A stretch of DNA of 64,000 nucleotides. It comes from Desulfobulbaceae bacterium UBA2775. Lineage in GTDB: Bacteria > Desulfobacterota > Desulfobulbia > Desulfobulbales > Desulfocapsaceae. The stretch spans positions 1 to 64,000 of the forward strand of contig DEIL01000020.1 in the NCBI GenBank assembly GCA_002352445.1, given 5' to 3'. Positions 25,236 through 33,946 of this stretch are shown in pieces. A program made the position numbers and the translations under genes. The notes beneath the pieces are model-generated. The model was given only the letters and a program-made list of their open reading frames with translations. It did no database searches and was not told the origin of the DNA. Position 1 is the stretch's first letter, and each line of letters begins with the position of its first letter.

Positions 25236-26420
25236 CTACACTGCAAAGGTGATCAAGCGAGTGCGTATAACATCCTTATTTTTCTCTATTTTCTCTACAA
25301 TAACCGCAGGTATTTCCGATTCCACATCAATTATATTATACCCCATAACTCCATTAGACTGGTTCAAATAACTGGCAATATTCACACTTTGCTTTCCGAA
25401 AATATTGGATACCAAAGCAATCATCCCAGGGACATCCCTGTTGATCACAATTAGTCGTGAATGCGTCTTATCGGTTGGAATCGATTCGATATTAGGAAAG
25501 TTAACACTATGAACAACATTACCATATTTCAGATATGTTGACAGCTCCTTGACCGCCATGATTGCACATGTCTCCTCAGATTCGGATGTGGATGCACCCA
25601 GATGCGGGGTCATCAAAATTTTAGGATGCCCGATGATGGCGGGGGTGGGGAAGTCACAGAGATATGCTTCAAGATAATCAGAGTCAAGGGCTTGAAGAAC
25701 TGCTTCCTCATCTACAATCGGTCCTCTTGAATAATTGATGAGTACCGCTCCCTTTTTCATTCTATTTATAAAGTCACTATCTACAAAATTACGGGTCTGG
25801 TCATTGAGCGGGAGATGAAGACTGACCATATCAGCATCATTCACAGCATCTTTGAGTGACCTGCAGACACGCACCTCCGGGGAAAGCTGATGAATATTGG
25901 CAAGAGCCGGTGCAGGATCAAAGCCATTCACATTCATATGCCTGTAAATGCCTCCATTTGCCAGTCTCACTCCAATCTGACCAAGCCCTACAACCCCAAG
26001 AGTCTTGCCTGCTATCTCCTCACCCCTGAAAACAGCCTTCCTTGCCTCTACCTCACTGTTCACTTTGTCGGGATCCAGGACCGCGAGGGATTTACAAAAA
26101 TCTATCCCTCTGTATATATTCCTTTTCCACACCCCGATCATGGGAAACACCAGATCGACCACCGCATTGGCATTTGCTCCTGGAGTGTTGAAAACACATA
26201 CACCCTTTTCCGTGGCACGATCAACGTTAATATTATTCGTTCCGGCTCCTGCCCTTGCAACTGCAAGCAGAGATGGATAGTCATCAACATCAAGTGGAGA
26301 GCTTCGCAAAACTATCCCGTCAGGGGACTGTTCTTCGGCCGAAACTTGAAATGAATCTGTAAACAACCGTAATCCCTCTTCTGCAATAGCATTGATCTTT
26401 CTTATCTTATACAACGACAT
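25236..26420 (-). CDS. serA: D-3-phosphoglycerate dehydrogenase
   Basis: A 394-residue NAD enzyme oxidising 3-phosphoglycerate to 3-phosphohydroxypyruvate, the first step of serine synthesis. It is the short form with a C-terminal ACT domain (about 320-394, starting LIVINRDVPGMIALVSNIFG). The NAD fold shows TLGVVGLGQIGVRLANGG near residue 145. Catalytic residues are Arg in NYSRGPIVDEEAVL, Glu further on and His in MTPHLGASTSESEETCA. The substrate loop is VARAGAGTNNINVD. The ACT domain implies feedback by serine or another ligand. It ends in the strong terminator at 24948-24982, and the radical SAM gene lies 41 bp upstream on the same strand. Confidence 0.94.
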   Translation of the reverse strand: MSLYKIRKINAIAEEGLRLFTDSFQVSAEEQSPDGIVLRSSPLDVDDYPSLLAVARAGAGTNNINVDRATEKGVCVFNTPGANANAVVDLVFPMIGVWKRNIYRGIDFCKSLAVLDPDKVNSEVEARKAVFRGEEIAGKTLGVVGLGQIGVRLANGGIYRHMNVNGFDPAPALANIHQLSPEVRVCRSLKDAVNDADMVSLHLPLNDQTRNFVDSDFINRMKKGAVLINYSRGPIVDEEAVLQALDSDYLEAYLCDFPTPAIIGHPKILMTPHLGASTSESEETCAIMAVKELSTYLKYGNVVHSVNFPNIESIPTDKTHSRLIVINRDVPGMIALVSNIFGKQSVNIASYLNQSNGVMGYNIIDVESEIPAVIVEKIEKNKDVIRTRLITFAV

Positions 26421-26461
26421 GCGATTCTCCTGTTCGTCTAGATGGTGGGTGTAAAGAGATA

Positions 26462-28201
26462 TTAAAATAAAAGAACCTTATTGAATTTATGCAAACTTTT
26501 TTCACGCTCCTGCAAAATGCACACACAGCCGCTCTTGCCTGTAGTACCTAGTCCAATTCCCCGCAGAGCAGGGTCGCTCATGCGCATGAAAAAAGATTTT
26601 TTGAAAAAATGATTCCTGTTACCCTTCCTGTATATACCACTCATTTCCTCCGGTAGACTCTTATACAGGAACCCCTTTGTTTCACGTGGCTGTTCTCTGG
26701 AATCGTCAATACAAATACATTCGGGTAAAAACTTATGCCCGCAACGCAGCCAGTCGTACCTGAGGAATTCAAGAATAAGCTCCCTGTCCTCTCTTCCGGC
26801 CGCCAGTTCACAAAGTTTTTCAGCCATAAGTTCATGGGTCGGGGCGAGCTGAAAGAAACCACTCTCACGGCAAATATCAAGCAACTCGACAAAGAATGCG
26901 AAGATATCCTCTGAAATCGCCCTCAAATAATACCAAAATGAAACAAAATAGCGATTATTCATAAATTTTTCAACACATTCAGAAAACCAGTATAGCTCGC
27001 TGAGACAATCATGGCTCATCCACCTGGTTTTCAGGATAGAATATGGCGGTTCAGCACAATGGCTATATTCAAAATCGTCAATACTGTGACAGAGAGGGGT
27101 ATCTGGAAGAATTTTGAGCAATCCCATCTGAATATAATGGGCTCCCATTGCAAAGAGATCAGCAAATGATCTGGCGAAACTCTCTCTTGTTTCAAATGGC
27201 AGTCCTAAAATAAGATCAATATGGAGATGAATGTTCTGCAAGTTTGAGAGCCGCGAAACAATGTTATGCACACGACCGGGATCGATCTTTCTCTGAACTG
27301 CTTCAAGAGTTGGTCTGTTAGTTGACTGGATACCAATTTCAAACTGAAAACGACCGCTTTCAAGTGTAGTCAGAAAATCAAACATCTCTTCAGTAAAACG
27401 ATCAGGAGCTATCTCAAAATGAAACAGGGTATCTCCTTCCCGGGCCGCAAGAAATTTCCAGATGGCAAGCGCCCTGCCGGAAACATCATTAAAGGTTCTG
27501 TCAACAAACCGGATAACCTTAGGACGATATCGTAGAATATCAGTTAATTCGGCTTCAACTCTGTGTAGATCTTTATGATATACACCCCGTTCACCGGCGG
27601 AGAGACAATAGGTGCAGGAAAACGGACAGCCCCTGGAACTCTCGTAATAGATATGCCTGTTTTTCAGATGGGAACCAAAATCCTCTTCCCTGTAAGGATA
27701 CTCAAAGAACTGCTCCCTCATCTTGAAAAAAGATCCTTCGTAGCATGGTTTCAGGTCACCTGAAATAAGATCTTCATAGAAACCCGTGCCAACTGCCTCA
27801 ATTTCGCCAATTACGATTGTACAGGAAATCGATTTCAGCCTCTTTTTGAGGACGCCGGCCTGCGGACCTCCTATCACAATCCCGCAACCAGGCGAGCATC
27901 TGTTCAGATCCTGCACAAGCTTTTCAATAATGCCGCTATTCCATATCGCCGCTGAAAAAAAGACATATCGAGGTTTACCGGCGGTGAGACGGAGCAGCAT
28001 CTCATAGTAATTATCATTGATTATAAACTGGACTATTTCATGACTGAAAATGGCACAGTTATTTTCCAGCTCATTTCGCACATAAAAAAGAGCGAGGCAG
28101 GAATGAGTAAACCGGCCGTTTATTCCAACAATTCTAATCAATCCCTTTTCCATGTTTATTTGCGGTATCTGATTAATGACGGGCCCACAGAAATCGACCA
28201 C
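26462..28201 (-). CDS. B12-binding-domain radical SAM protein (DUF4080 type)
   Basis: A 579-residue protein. The N-terminal half is a cobalamin-binding-like Rossmann domain (IRIVGINGRFTHSCLALFY, then GIVIGGPQAG). The radical SAM core follows with the 4Fe-4S motif RGCPFSCTYC (about residues 190-199), then VKVIRFVDRTFN-like strands and IDLILGLPFET. The C-terminal third matches the DUF4080 extension of this group. Family members modify unknown, often large substrates; no function can be assigned. The frame opens with GTG at 28201; an internal ATG at 28153 (MEKGLIRIVG) is an equally possible start. It is divergent from the M1-ChaN-PDZ gene across 140 bp. Confidence 0.85.
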   Translation of the reverse strand: MVDFCGPVINQIPQINMEKGLIRIVGINGRFTHSCLALFYVRNELENNCAIFSHEIVQFIINDNYYEMLLRLTAGKPRYVFFSAAIWNSGIIEKLVQDLNRCSPGCGIVIGGPQAGVLKKRLKSISCTIVIGEIEAVGTGFYEDLISGDLKPCYEGSFFKMREQFFEYPYREEDFGSHLKNRHIYYESSRGCPFSCTYCLSAGERGVYHKDLHRVEAELTDILRYRPKVIRFVDRTFNDVSGRALAIWKFLAAREGDTLFHFEIAPDRFTEEMFDFLTTLESGRFQFEIGIQSTNRPTLEAVQRKIDPGRVHNIVSRLSNLQNIHLHIDLILGLPFETRESFARSFADLFAMGAHYIQMGLLKILPDTPLCHSIDDFEYSHCAEPPYSILKTRWMSHDCLSELYWFSECVEKFMNNRYFVSFWYYLRAISEDIFAFFVELLDICRESGFFQLAPTHELMAEKLCELAAGREDRELILEFLRYDWLRCGHKFLPECICIDDSREQPRETKGFLYKSLPEEMSGIYRKGNRNHFFKKSFFMRMSDPALRGIGLGTTGKSGCVCILQEREKSLHKFNKVLLF

Positions 28202-28341
28202 CCGAAACAGATACCCGCCTGGCTGACACCGTACATAATATTTATTGGCATGATGTTGTTTTTGATACTAAGGTGTATGAGACCACATTGCACACAACAA
28301 AACAACACTATTTCCCCCAAACAACAATCAGTTAATGGAAT

Positions 28342-31300
28342 ATGGTAATGTCATTGATTATAAAAATACTTTCCGTGCTCATCCTCTTATTCACAGTCTC
28401 TTTCAGTGCTGCCCCTCTGGTTCTTGCGGAAAGAGCTACAGAACAGGAAAGCTATCAGCTCTCTATTACATTTGATTTAGAAGAAAATCTGATTACAGGA
28501 ACCACAAAAATAACTATCAGACCAGGCCATAACCTCTCTCTCTCCATTGCCAGACTCACACTGACAGGTACCCTGCTGAAAGACGGAACCGGCAGGGAAA
28601 AAAACATCCTTCCAGTGAACGATATGATCACCATACCGGCAAGTGAGATATCCCGGGAACTGTACATATCATATACCAGAAGAATATCCAATAGCCCCGA
28701 GAATATAATTTCCCCCGACGGAATCTGCCTGGTCAGCAACTGGCATCCAATACCGGATGTACCAATGGCATTCAAACTGACAGCCTCTCTGCCAGACGGT
28801 TTCATGGCGGTAACTGAAGCAGATCACTTTCCGCTACCAAAAAATGGGGATGCTGTTACCGCCGCCTTTTCTCAGCCAACCCAGGCTCTCCACTTCATTG
28901 CCGGGCCCTACGTCCATAAAAAAAGCAAGGTGAGGGAAGGACTTTTTGTTCATTCACTCTTCTTCAAAGAAGAACAACACCTTGCAAATGACTACCTGCA
29001 ATCAGCCGTCCTCTTTCTAAATCGCTATGAAAAAGAAATCGGACCGTACCCCTATAACCATTATGTAATTGCCGCTAACAGGCTGCCCACCGGTTTTGCC
29101 TTCCCCGGCTTCACCCTCATTGGCCAAATGGTGCTGCGGTTGCCGTTTATCAAAGAAACTTCCCTTGGCCACGAGATCCTCCACTCCTGGTTTGGCAATA
29201 ATGTCGGTGTGGATTACGCTGATGGTAACTGGTGTGAAGGTTTGACATCCTACCTTGCGGACCACAGCTACAGGGCTGAAAAAGGTGAGGGAGCAGAGGA
29301 CAGAAAAGAGGCAATCCTGAATTATCTCAGTTACGTCCATGAAGATACAGTTATCCCCCTTCGGGAATTCAAATCCACCAGCCATAACCAACGTTTTGCC
29401 AAAGCCAGACGCGCCGTCGGGTATACCCGAAGTGCACTTCTTTTTCATGAACTCAAAGAAAAAATAGGGGAACAATCGTTCAAGGACGCAATTCGTCTAT
29501 TCTATGCCGACAACAGTGGTAATGAAGCGACCTGGTCGGATTTGCAGAAAAGTTTTGAAATCAGTTCAGGCCGTAAACTCGATAGTTTCTTTCAGGAAAG
29601 ACTGGAAATTACGGAAATTCCATCTCTAAAGGTTGAGGAGATAGATGTTACCTTCCAGGAAGGTAAACCTGTTCTTTCATTTACTCTTCTTCAGCAGACA
29701 GAATCACCTTTTTCCCTTCTTGTCCCTATCCGTATTGAAGGTGTTAATACCACAACAACCCGCAATCAATTTATCAACGAAAAAGAAACTCGAATTTCCA
29801 TGGTATTGGACAGCCGGCCGATGGAGCTTACTATAGACCCGGAATACTCTTTTTTAAGAGAACTCCATCAACCTGAAATGACGGCTGTCTTGGCAAGATT
29901 TATGGGCGCCGAAGACAGACTTGTTATCCTTGCCTCCGAAAAAGAGCGCACAATTTATAGTTCTTTTTTGAAAACATTAGAAAAGAATGACCTGACTGTC
30001 AAATTATCAAGCAACGTCAGCAACCAGGAACTGAGCGAAAACAGCCTGCTCTTTCTTGGAATGGATCAAAACGCGGCACGTTCTCTCTTTGGAGCACCCA
30101 ACCACAAACAAGAAGGCTTCACTCTTGATGTCCGAACCAACCCGCTCAACCCTGAACACGTTGCTGTCCTGGTCTCAAGTTCAAGCAAAGTGGAAACAGA
30201 CGCGGTTGCCAGGCGAATTGGTCATTATGGTAAGTACTCTTTTCTCCATTTCCTGCACGGCCGCAATCTGGAAAAAAAGATCAGTTCAACTCAGACCGGC
30301 ATCCATATTGTGCTGGAAGAGTTGCCCGATGGCGGAAAAACCTCGTCAATATTATCATTTAACCACGTTATTGATGAGTTGAGTAACTCGAGGGTTATTT
30401 ATGTAGGTGAAACACATACTTCATTGAGTGACCATCTTTTGCAGCTTCGCATTATCCAGGCGTTATATGCGAAAGATCCTGATCTTGCCATCGGCATGGA
30501 GATGTTTCCGGCAGCCGTACAATCCGCCCTTGACCGTTATGTACTGAGTGAAGAAAACCTCGACGAACGAACCTTCCTTGAGGAATCTGAATATTTCAAT
30601 GTGTGGCGCTATGATTACCGCTTTTTCAGGGATATTATCAATTTTGCCAGAACCAACAAGATTCCCGTTCGCGGGCTCAATTTAGATAAAGATATTGTAT
30701 CCACAGTATTCAGTACCGGCAACACCGACAGCTTGGAGGAAACCACCCTCAAGTCCCTGCCCGCAGAGCGTGATCTTGACTTACCCGGCTATAGAGAGAG
30801 ACTCTCAATGATGCACACTATCCATATGGAGGGCAGCCACGGTAGTGGTAATATCAGCGGCTTTATACAGGCACAGGGATTGTGGGACGAGACCATGGCT
30901 GACAATATTGTTACTTATTTAAAAGACAATCCGAAGAGAAGAATGGTTGTTTTGGCGGGTGCACAACATAGTCGTAAAGACTCCGGTATCCCGCCCAGAG
31001 TAAAGAGGAGGTTAAATGTTGAGCAGTCATCTGTTTTGAATATCTACAGCTCATTTATTCCATCAAATCTGGCACAGGTTGCTGATTACTTTTTTCTCGC
31101 CGGTGCGTCAGACTTACCGGAAACTCCTAAAATTGGAATCGTCCTGACTACAGTTGAGGAAGGTAATCTGGAGTATTTAGAAATCAGCCAGATAAGTCCC
31201 CATGGTAAAGCCGGTGATGCCGGTCTGCTTGAGGGCGATATCCTGAAAACGATAAACGGTTTCCAGGTCAAAGATATGGCTGATCTGCGGATAGCCATGA

Positions 31301-31422
31301 TGGATGCTAAAGAAGGGGAAACAATTGCAGTCAAAGTGCTGCGTAATGACGGCAATACTCAGATGGAAAAAGCGTTTCATGTGGAACTCAGCTCTTCTCC
31401 ACCTCCAATGATGCATCCCTGA
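28342..31422 (+). CDS. Exported M1-peptidase / ChaN-like / PDZ fusion protein
   Basis: A 1026-residue secreted protein. A signal peptide (residues 1-29, ending LVLAE) is followed by an M1 aminopeptidase-like part with the zinc motif HEILH (277-281) and the third ligand Glu in NWCEGLTSYL (near 299); the usual GAMEN exopeptidase motif is replaced by GFAFPGF. From about 685 to 930 is a ChaN-like domain (VIYVGETHTSLSDH, GMEMF, YRFFRDIINFA, VVLAGAQHS), a family that binds haem or iron-related ligands. A PDZ domain ends the protein (about 940-1010, GDAGLLEGDILKTINGFQV). It acts in the periplasm or at the outer surface. Substrates are unknown; loss of GAMEN suggests endopeptidase or altered specificity. 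Confidence 0.85.
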   Translation: MVMSLIIKILSVLILLFTVSFSAAPLVLAERATEQESYQLSITFDLEENLITGTTKITIRPGHNLSLSIARLTLTGTLLKDGTGREKNILPVNDMITIPASEISRELYISYTRRISNSPENIISPDGICLVSNWHPIPDVPMAFKLTASLPDGFMAVTEADHFPLPKNGDAVTAAFSQPTQALHFIAGPYVHKKSKVREGLFVHSLFFKEEQHLANDYLQSAVLFLNRYEKEIGPYPYNHYVIAANRLPTGFAFPGFTLIGQMVLRLPFIKETSLGHEILHSWFGNNVGVDYADGNWCEGLTSYLADHSYRAEKGEGAEDRKEAILNYLSYVHEDTVIPLREFKSTSHNQRFAKARRAVGYTRSALLFHELKEKIGEQSFKDAIRLFYADNSGNEATWSDLQKSFEISSGRKLDSFFQERLEITEIPSLKVEEIDVTFQEGKPVLSFTLLQQTESPFSLLVPIRIEGVNTTTTRNQFINEKETRISMVLDSRPMELTIDPEYSFLRELHQPEMTAVLARFMGAEDRLVILASEKERTIYSSFLKTLEKNDLTVKLSSNVSNQELSENSLLFLGMDQNAARSLFGAPNHKQEGFTLDVRTNPLNPEHVAVLVSSSSKVETDAVARRIGHYGKYSFLHFLHGRNLEKKISSTQTGIHIVLEELPDGGKTSSILSFNHVIDELSNSRVIYVGETHTSLSDHLLQLRIIQALYAKDPDLAIGMEMFPAAVQSALDRYVLSEENLDERTFLEESEYFNVWRYDYRFFRDIINFARTNKIPVRGLNLDKDIVSTVFSTGNTDSLEETTLKSLPAERDLDLPGYRERLSMMHTIHMEGSHGSGNISGFIQAQGLWDETMADNIVTYLKDNPKRRMVVLAGAQHSRKDSGIPPRVKRRLNVEQSSVLNIYSSFIPSNLAQVADYFFLAGASDLPETPKIGIVLTTVEEGNLEYLEISQISPHGKAGDAGLLEGDILKTINGFQVKDMADLRIAMMDAKEGETIAVKVLRNDGNTQMEKAFHVELSSSPPPMMHP

Positions 31423-31440
31423 TGTTTTTTGTTTTCGACC

Positions 31441-31470
31441 AACACCCATGAAATTCATTTCATGGGTGTT
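31441..31470. repeat. Perfect 14-bp palindrome, dispersed
   Basis: AACACCCATGAAAT, TC, then the exact reverse complement, 18 bp after the M1-ChaN-PDZ stop. No T-run follows. One arm plus centre recurs at 23797-23818. It may act as a 3'-end stabiliser or be a small mobile palindrome. Confidence 0.65.
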
Positions 31471-31589
31471 AGATTCACAGTATTCTCATTTCCAAAATTA
31501 TAAAAATTGAGTATGAAGCACATACCATAAAAATGGCTCAGGAATAACAATAACTTTTCAAGAAATAACCCTTTTCAAAAGGAGAATCG

Positions 31590-32618
31590 ATGCATAGAAT
31601 ACTCGGTCTGTTTGGATTTGTTTTATTAATGTTAACTCTATCCGGAGAATCTGGAATGGCAAAATCAAAATTGAAAGATGGTCTCTACGTAGTATTTGAT
31701 ACATCCAAGGGTGATATCACCTGCTCCCTTGAATTTAAGAAAACCCCCCTCACGGTTGCTAACTTTGTCGGACTTGCAGAAGGAACCAAAGATCTTGGCG
31801 GCGGAGCAAAGGGCCAAAAGTTTTACGATGGTTTAAAATTTCACAGAGTTATTCCTGACTTTATGATCCAGGGCGGTTGTCCACTCGGTACAGGTACCGG
31901 TGGTCCCGGTTATACCTTCCCTGATGAATTTGACCCGGAACTCAACCATTCCCGACCAGGTGTCCTCTCCATGGCAAATTCAGGGCCGGGTACAAATGGC
32001 AGCCAGTTCTTTATAACTCATGTCCCTACCCCATGGCTGGATGGTAAACATACCGTATTCGGACATGTCGTTTCCGGCCAGGACGTGGTTGATAAAATTG
32101 AAGGCGATGACCTCCTCAACTCTGTTGAAATTATAAGAGTAGGCAAAGAAGCAAAGACTTTTGCAAGTGATCAAAAGGCATTTGATGCACTTCTCGCAGG
32201 TTTCGAGGATAGGAATCGTGAAAGAGAACTTGAGGCAATGGAGGAGGCAATCCGCTTAATTGATGAGCGATGGCCCGATGCGATTACCACTCCATCCGGA
32301 CTAAAATACGTGGTGGAAAAAGAAGGTGAGGGAGAGGCAACCCCTAAGGCCGGTCAGGTGGTAACTGTTCATTATACTGGTAAATTAATAGACGGAAAAA
32401 AATTTGACAGTTCCTACGACCGCAAACAACCAATTGATTTTCCGGTTGGTAAAGGACAGGTTATCAAGGGCTGGGATGAGGCTCTTCTGGGTATGAAAAA
32501 GGGCGAAAAGCGTGTTCTTATTATTCCGTCAGACCTTGGATATGGGCCGGCAGGACGTGGACCGATCCCGCCCAATGCGACCATGATATTTGACGTAGAA
32601 CTGCTGAATTTCCAGTAA
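31590..32618 (+). CDS. Exported peptidyl-prolyl isomerase, cyclophilin-FKBP fusion
   Basis: A 342-residue protein with a signal-like start (residues 1-24, [20 protein letters not shown]). The first domain (about 30-190) is cyclophilin: [36 protein letters not shown] and [12 protein letters not shown], including the catalytic Arg and the Gln/Phe pair. A charged helical linker ([19 protein letters not shown]) leads to an FKBP domain (about 240-342): [36 protein letters not shown] and [12 protein letters not shown]. Both domains keep their active-site residues. It probably speeds proline isomerisation of exported proteins. A GGAG box precedes the ATG. The double-domain layout is uncommon but known in some bacteria. 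Confidence 0.9.
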   Translation: MHRILGLFGFVLLMLTLSGESGMAKSKLKDGLYVVFDTSKGDITCSLEFKKTPLTVANFVGLAEGTKDLGGGAKGQKFYDGLKFHRVIPDFMIQGGCPLGTGTGGPGYTFPDEFDPELNHSRPGVLSMANSGPGTNGSQFFITHVPTPWLDGKHTVFGHVVSGQDVVDKIEGDDLLNSVEIIRVGKEAKTFASDQKAFDALLAGFEDRNRERELEAMEEAIRLIDERWPDAITTPSGLKYVVEKEGEGEATPKAGQVVTVHYTGKLIDGKKFDSSYDRKQPIDFPVGKGQVIKGWDEALLGMKKGEKRVLIIPSDLGYGPAGRGPIPPNATMIFDVELLNFQ

Positions 32619-32658
32619 AACAAATAGTCAGCAGCAACAACAAATGGTACATTATCTC

Positions 32659-32734
32659 ACCACAGAGTTCACAGAGAGCACAGAGAAAAAGCATTTCTTT
32701 TTCTCTCCTCTGTGTTCTCTGTGAGCTCTGTGGT
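32659..32734. repeat. Large imperfect hairpin of the ACCACAGAG type
   Basis: The 27-bp outer arms begin ACCACAGAG and end CTCTGTGGT, differing at two positions, with short internal TCACAGAGA-type repeats. The repeat lies between the convergent cyclophilin-FKBP and trpS genes. Sequences built on CACAGAG repeats are widespread intergenic repeats in environmental bacteria. Confidence 0.7.
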
Positions 32735-32779
32735 TTAAGCTCTTGAAGTTTACGCTTATCCGAAGTCTACGCTTATCTG

Positions 32780-32817
32780 TTGTTTTCTATAACAGAAATT
32801 CAGGAGTAAAATACTAA
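32780..32817. repeat. 38-nt intergenic motif, copy A
   Basis: Starts TTGTTTTCTATAACA and continues with GGAGTAA. It is 30 of 38 identical to copy B at 38321-38358 and 30 of 38 to copy C at 46778-46815. This copy overlaps the trpS stop codon. Confidence 0.5.
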
Positions 32818-33779
32818 TACTTCAAACCAACTCTATCACGAACCAGATCAAGGGTCACAACTGCCTTCTCCCGTGCTTTTTCGGCTCCCTTTGCAAGAAT
32901 AGCACGTAACATTTCAGGATCAGCTAAAAACTCCGCCTTTTTCCGACGGGCATCCCCAAACTTATCATTAAGAAGATCCAGCAGCTCCAACTTCAGGTAA
33001 CCATAAGCAGCCCCACCATTGACATAAAGATCACGGATCTCCTTCATCCTCGAAGGGAGTGCAAACAGTTCCATAATCGTAAAAAGATTGCAATTATCCG
33101 GATCTTTAGGGTTTTCAACAGGGGTAGCGTCGGTCTTAATCGCCATAACCGTCTTCTTCAACTGTTTACCTTCAAGAAAAATCGGAATGGTGTTACCATA
33201 TGATTTTGACATTTTCTGGCCATCCAGTCCGGGTACAGTTGCGGTCTGCGTACTGATGGCCGGTTCGGGCACAACAAAAGTCTGGCCATACTCATTATTA
33301 AATTTCTGGGACAAATCCCGGGCAACTTCCAGATGCTGCTTCTGATCCTTTCCTACCGGCACCTGTTCAGCCTGGTAGAGAAGAATATCCGCAGCCATCA
33401 GCACAGGATATGAGAAGAGACCATGGCTTGCAGCGATACCTTTGGCAACCTTATCCTTATAGGAATGACATCGCTCAATAAGCCCCATCGGGGTAAGAGT
33501 AGAGAGAATCCAGGTTAACTCACACACTTCAGGAACATCTGACTGTACCCAGAAAATACACTTATCCGGATCAAGGCCCAATGCGAGAAAATCCGCTGCA
33601 GCTTCCAGGGTGCCCTGTGCGAGACGAGCTCGCTCTCGAACTGAAGTTAAAGCATGTAAATCAACGATAAAGACATAAAGTTCCGAATCTTCCATCCGGG
33701 AGATCATGGTCTGCATCATGCCAAAGTAGTTGCCAATATGGAGCTGGCCCGAAGGCTGTATTCCCGATAAGATTTTCAT
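32814..33779 (-). CDS. trpS: Tryptophanyl-tRNA synthetase
   Basis: A 321-residue class I synthetase charging tRNA-Trp. The HIGH-type motif is HIGN within LSGIQPSGQLHIGNYFG (residues 4-20) and the KMSKS loop is LDGQKMSKSYGNTIPIF. Other marks are the tryptophan pocket YPVLMAADILLYQAEQVPVGKDQKQHLE and DATPVENPKDP. Length is normal for the bacterial enzyme. The final codon is followed by TAG that lies inside the 38-nt motif copy A. No tryptophan attenuator or T-box is seen in the short upstream gap, which holds the dnaK terminator and a REP-like repeat. Confidence 0.96.
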   Translation of the reverse strand: MKILSGIQPSGQLHIGNYFGMMQTMISRMEDSELYVFIVDLHALTSVRERARLAQGTLEAAADFLALGLDPDKCIFWVQSDVPEVCELTWILSTLTPMGLIERCHSYKDKVAKGIAASHGLFSYPVLMAADILLYQAEQVPVGKDQKQHLEVARDLSQKFNNEYGQTFVVPEPAISTQTATVPGLDGQKMSKSYGNTIPIFLEGKQLKKTVMAIKTDATPVENPKDPDNCNLFTIMELFALPSRMKEIRDLYVNGGAAYGYLKLELLDLLNDKFGDARRKKAEFLADPEMLRAILAKGAEKAREKAVVTLDLVRDRVGLKY

Positions 33780-33848
33780 AACAATTTATAAGACATTAAA
33801 TTAACAGTGATGAAATTGTGATGGTCTCGTAACGCCCAAAATATTTCG

Positions 33849-33872
33849 TCATTCCCGCGCAGGCGGGAATGA
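33849..33872. repeat. REP-like hairpin, copy 1
   Basis: TCATTCCCGC, a GCAG loop and GCGGGAATGA: exact 10-bp arms. The same core recurs at 59025-59056. It lies between the dnaK terminator and trpS. Confidence 0.75.
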
Positions 33873-33875
33873 TGT

Positions 33876-33911
33876 AAAAAAAAGGGAGCAGGAAAATGAA
33901 TTCCTGCCCCC
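33876..33911 (-). terminator. Intrinsic terminator of dnaK
   Basis: Reverse strand: GGGGGCAGGAA pairs with TTCCTGCTCCC (one G-U) across a six-base loop and is followed by TTTTTTTT. It begins 35 bp past the dnaK stop. Confidence 0.85.
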
Positions 33912-33946
33912 TTCGATATTACTATGCTTCAGTGATTACCAAGATC

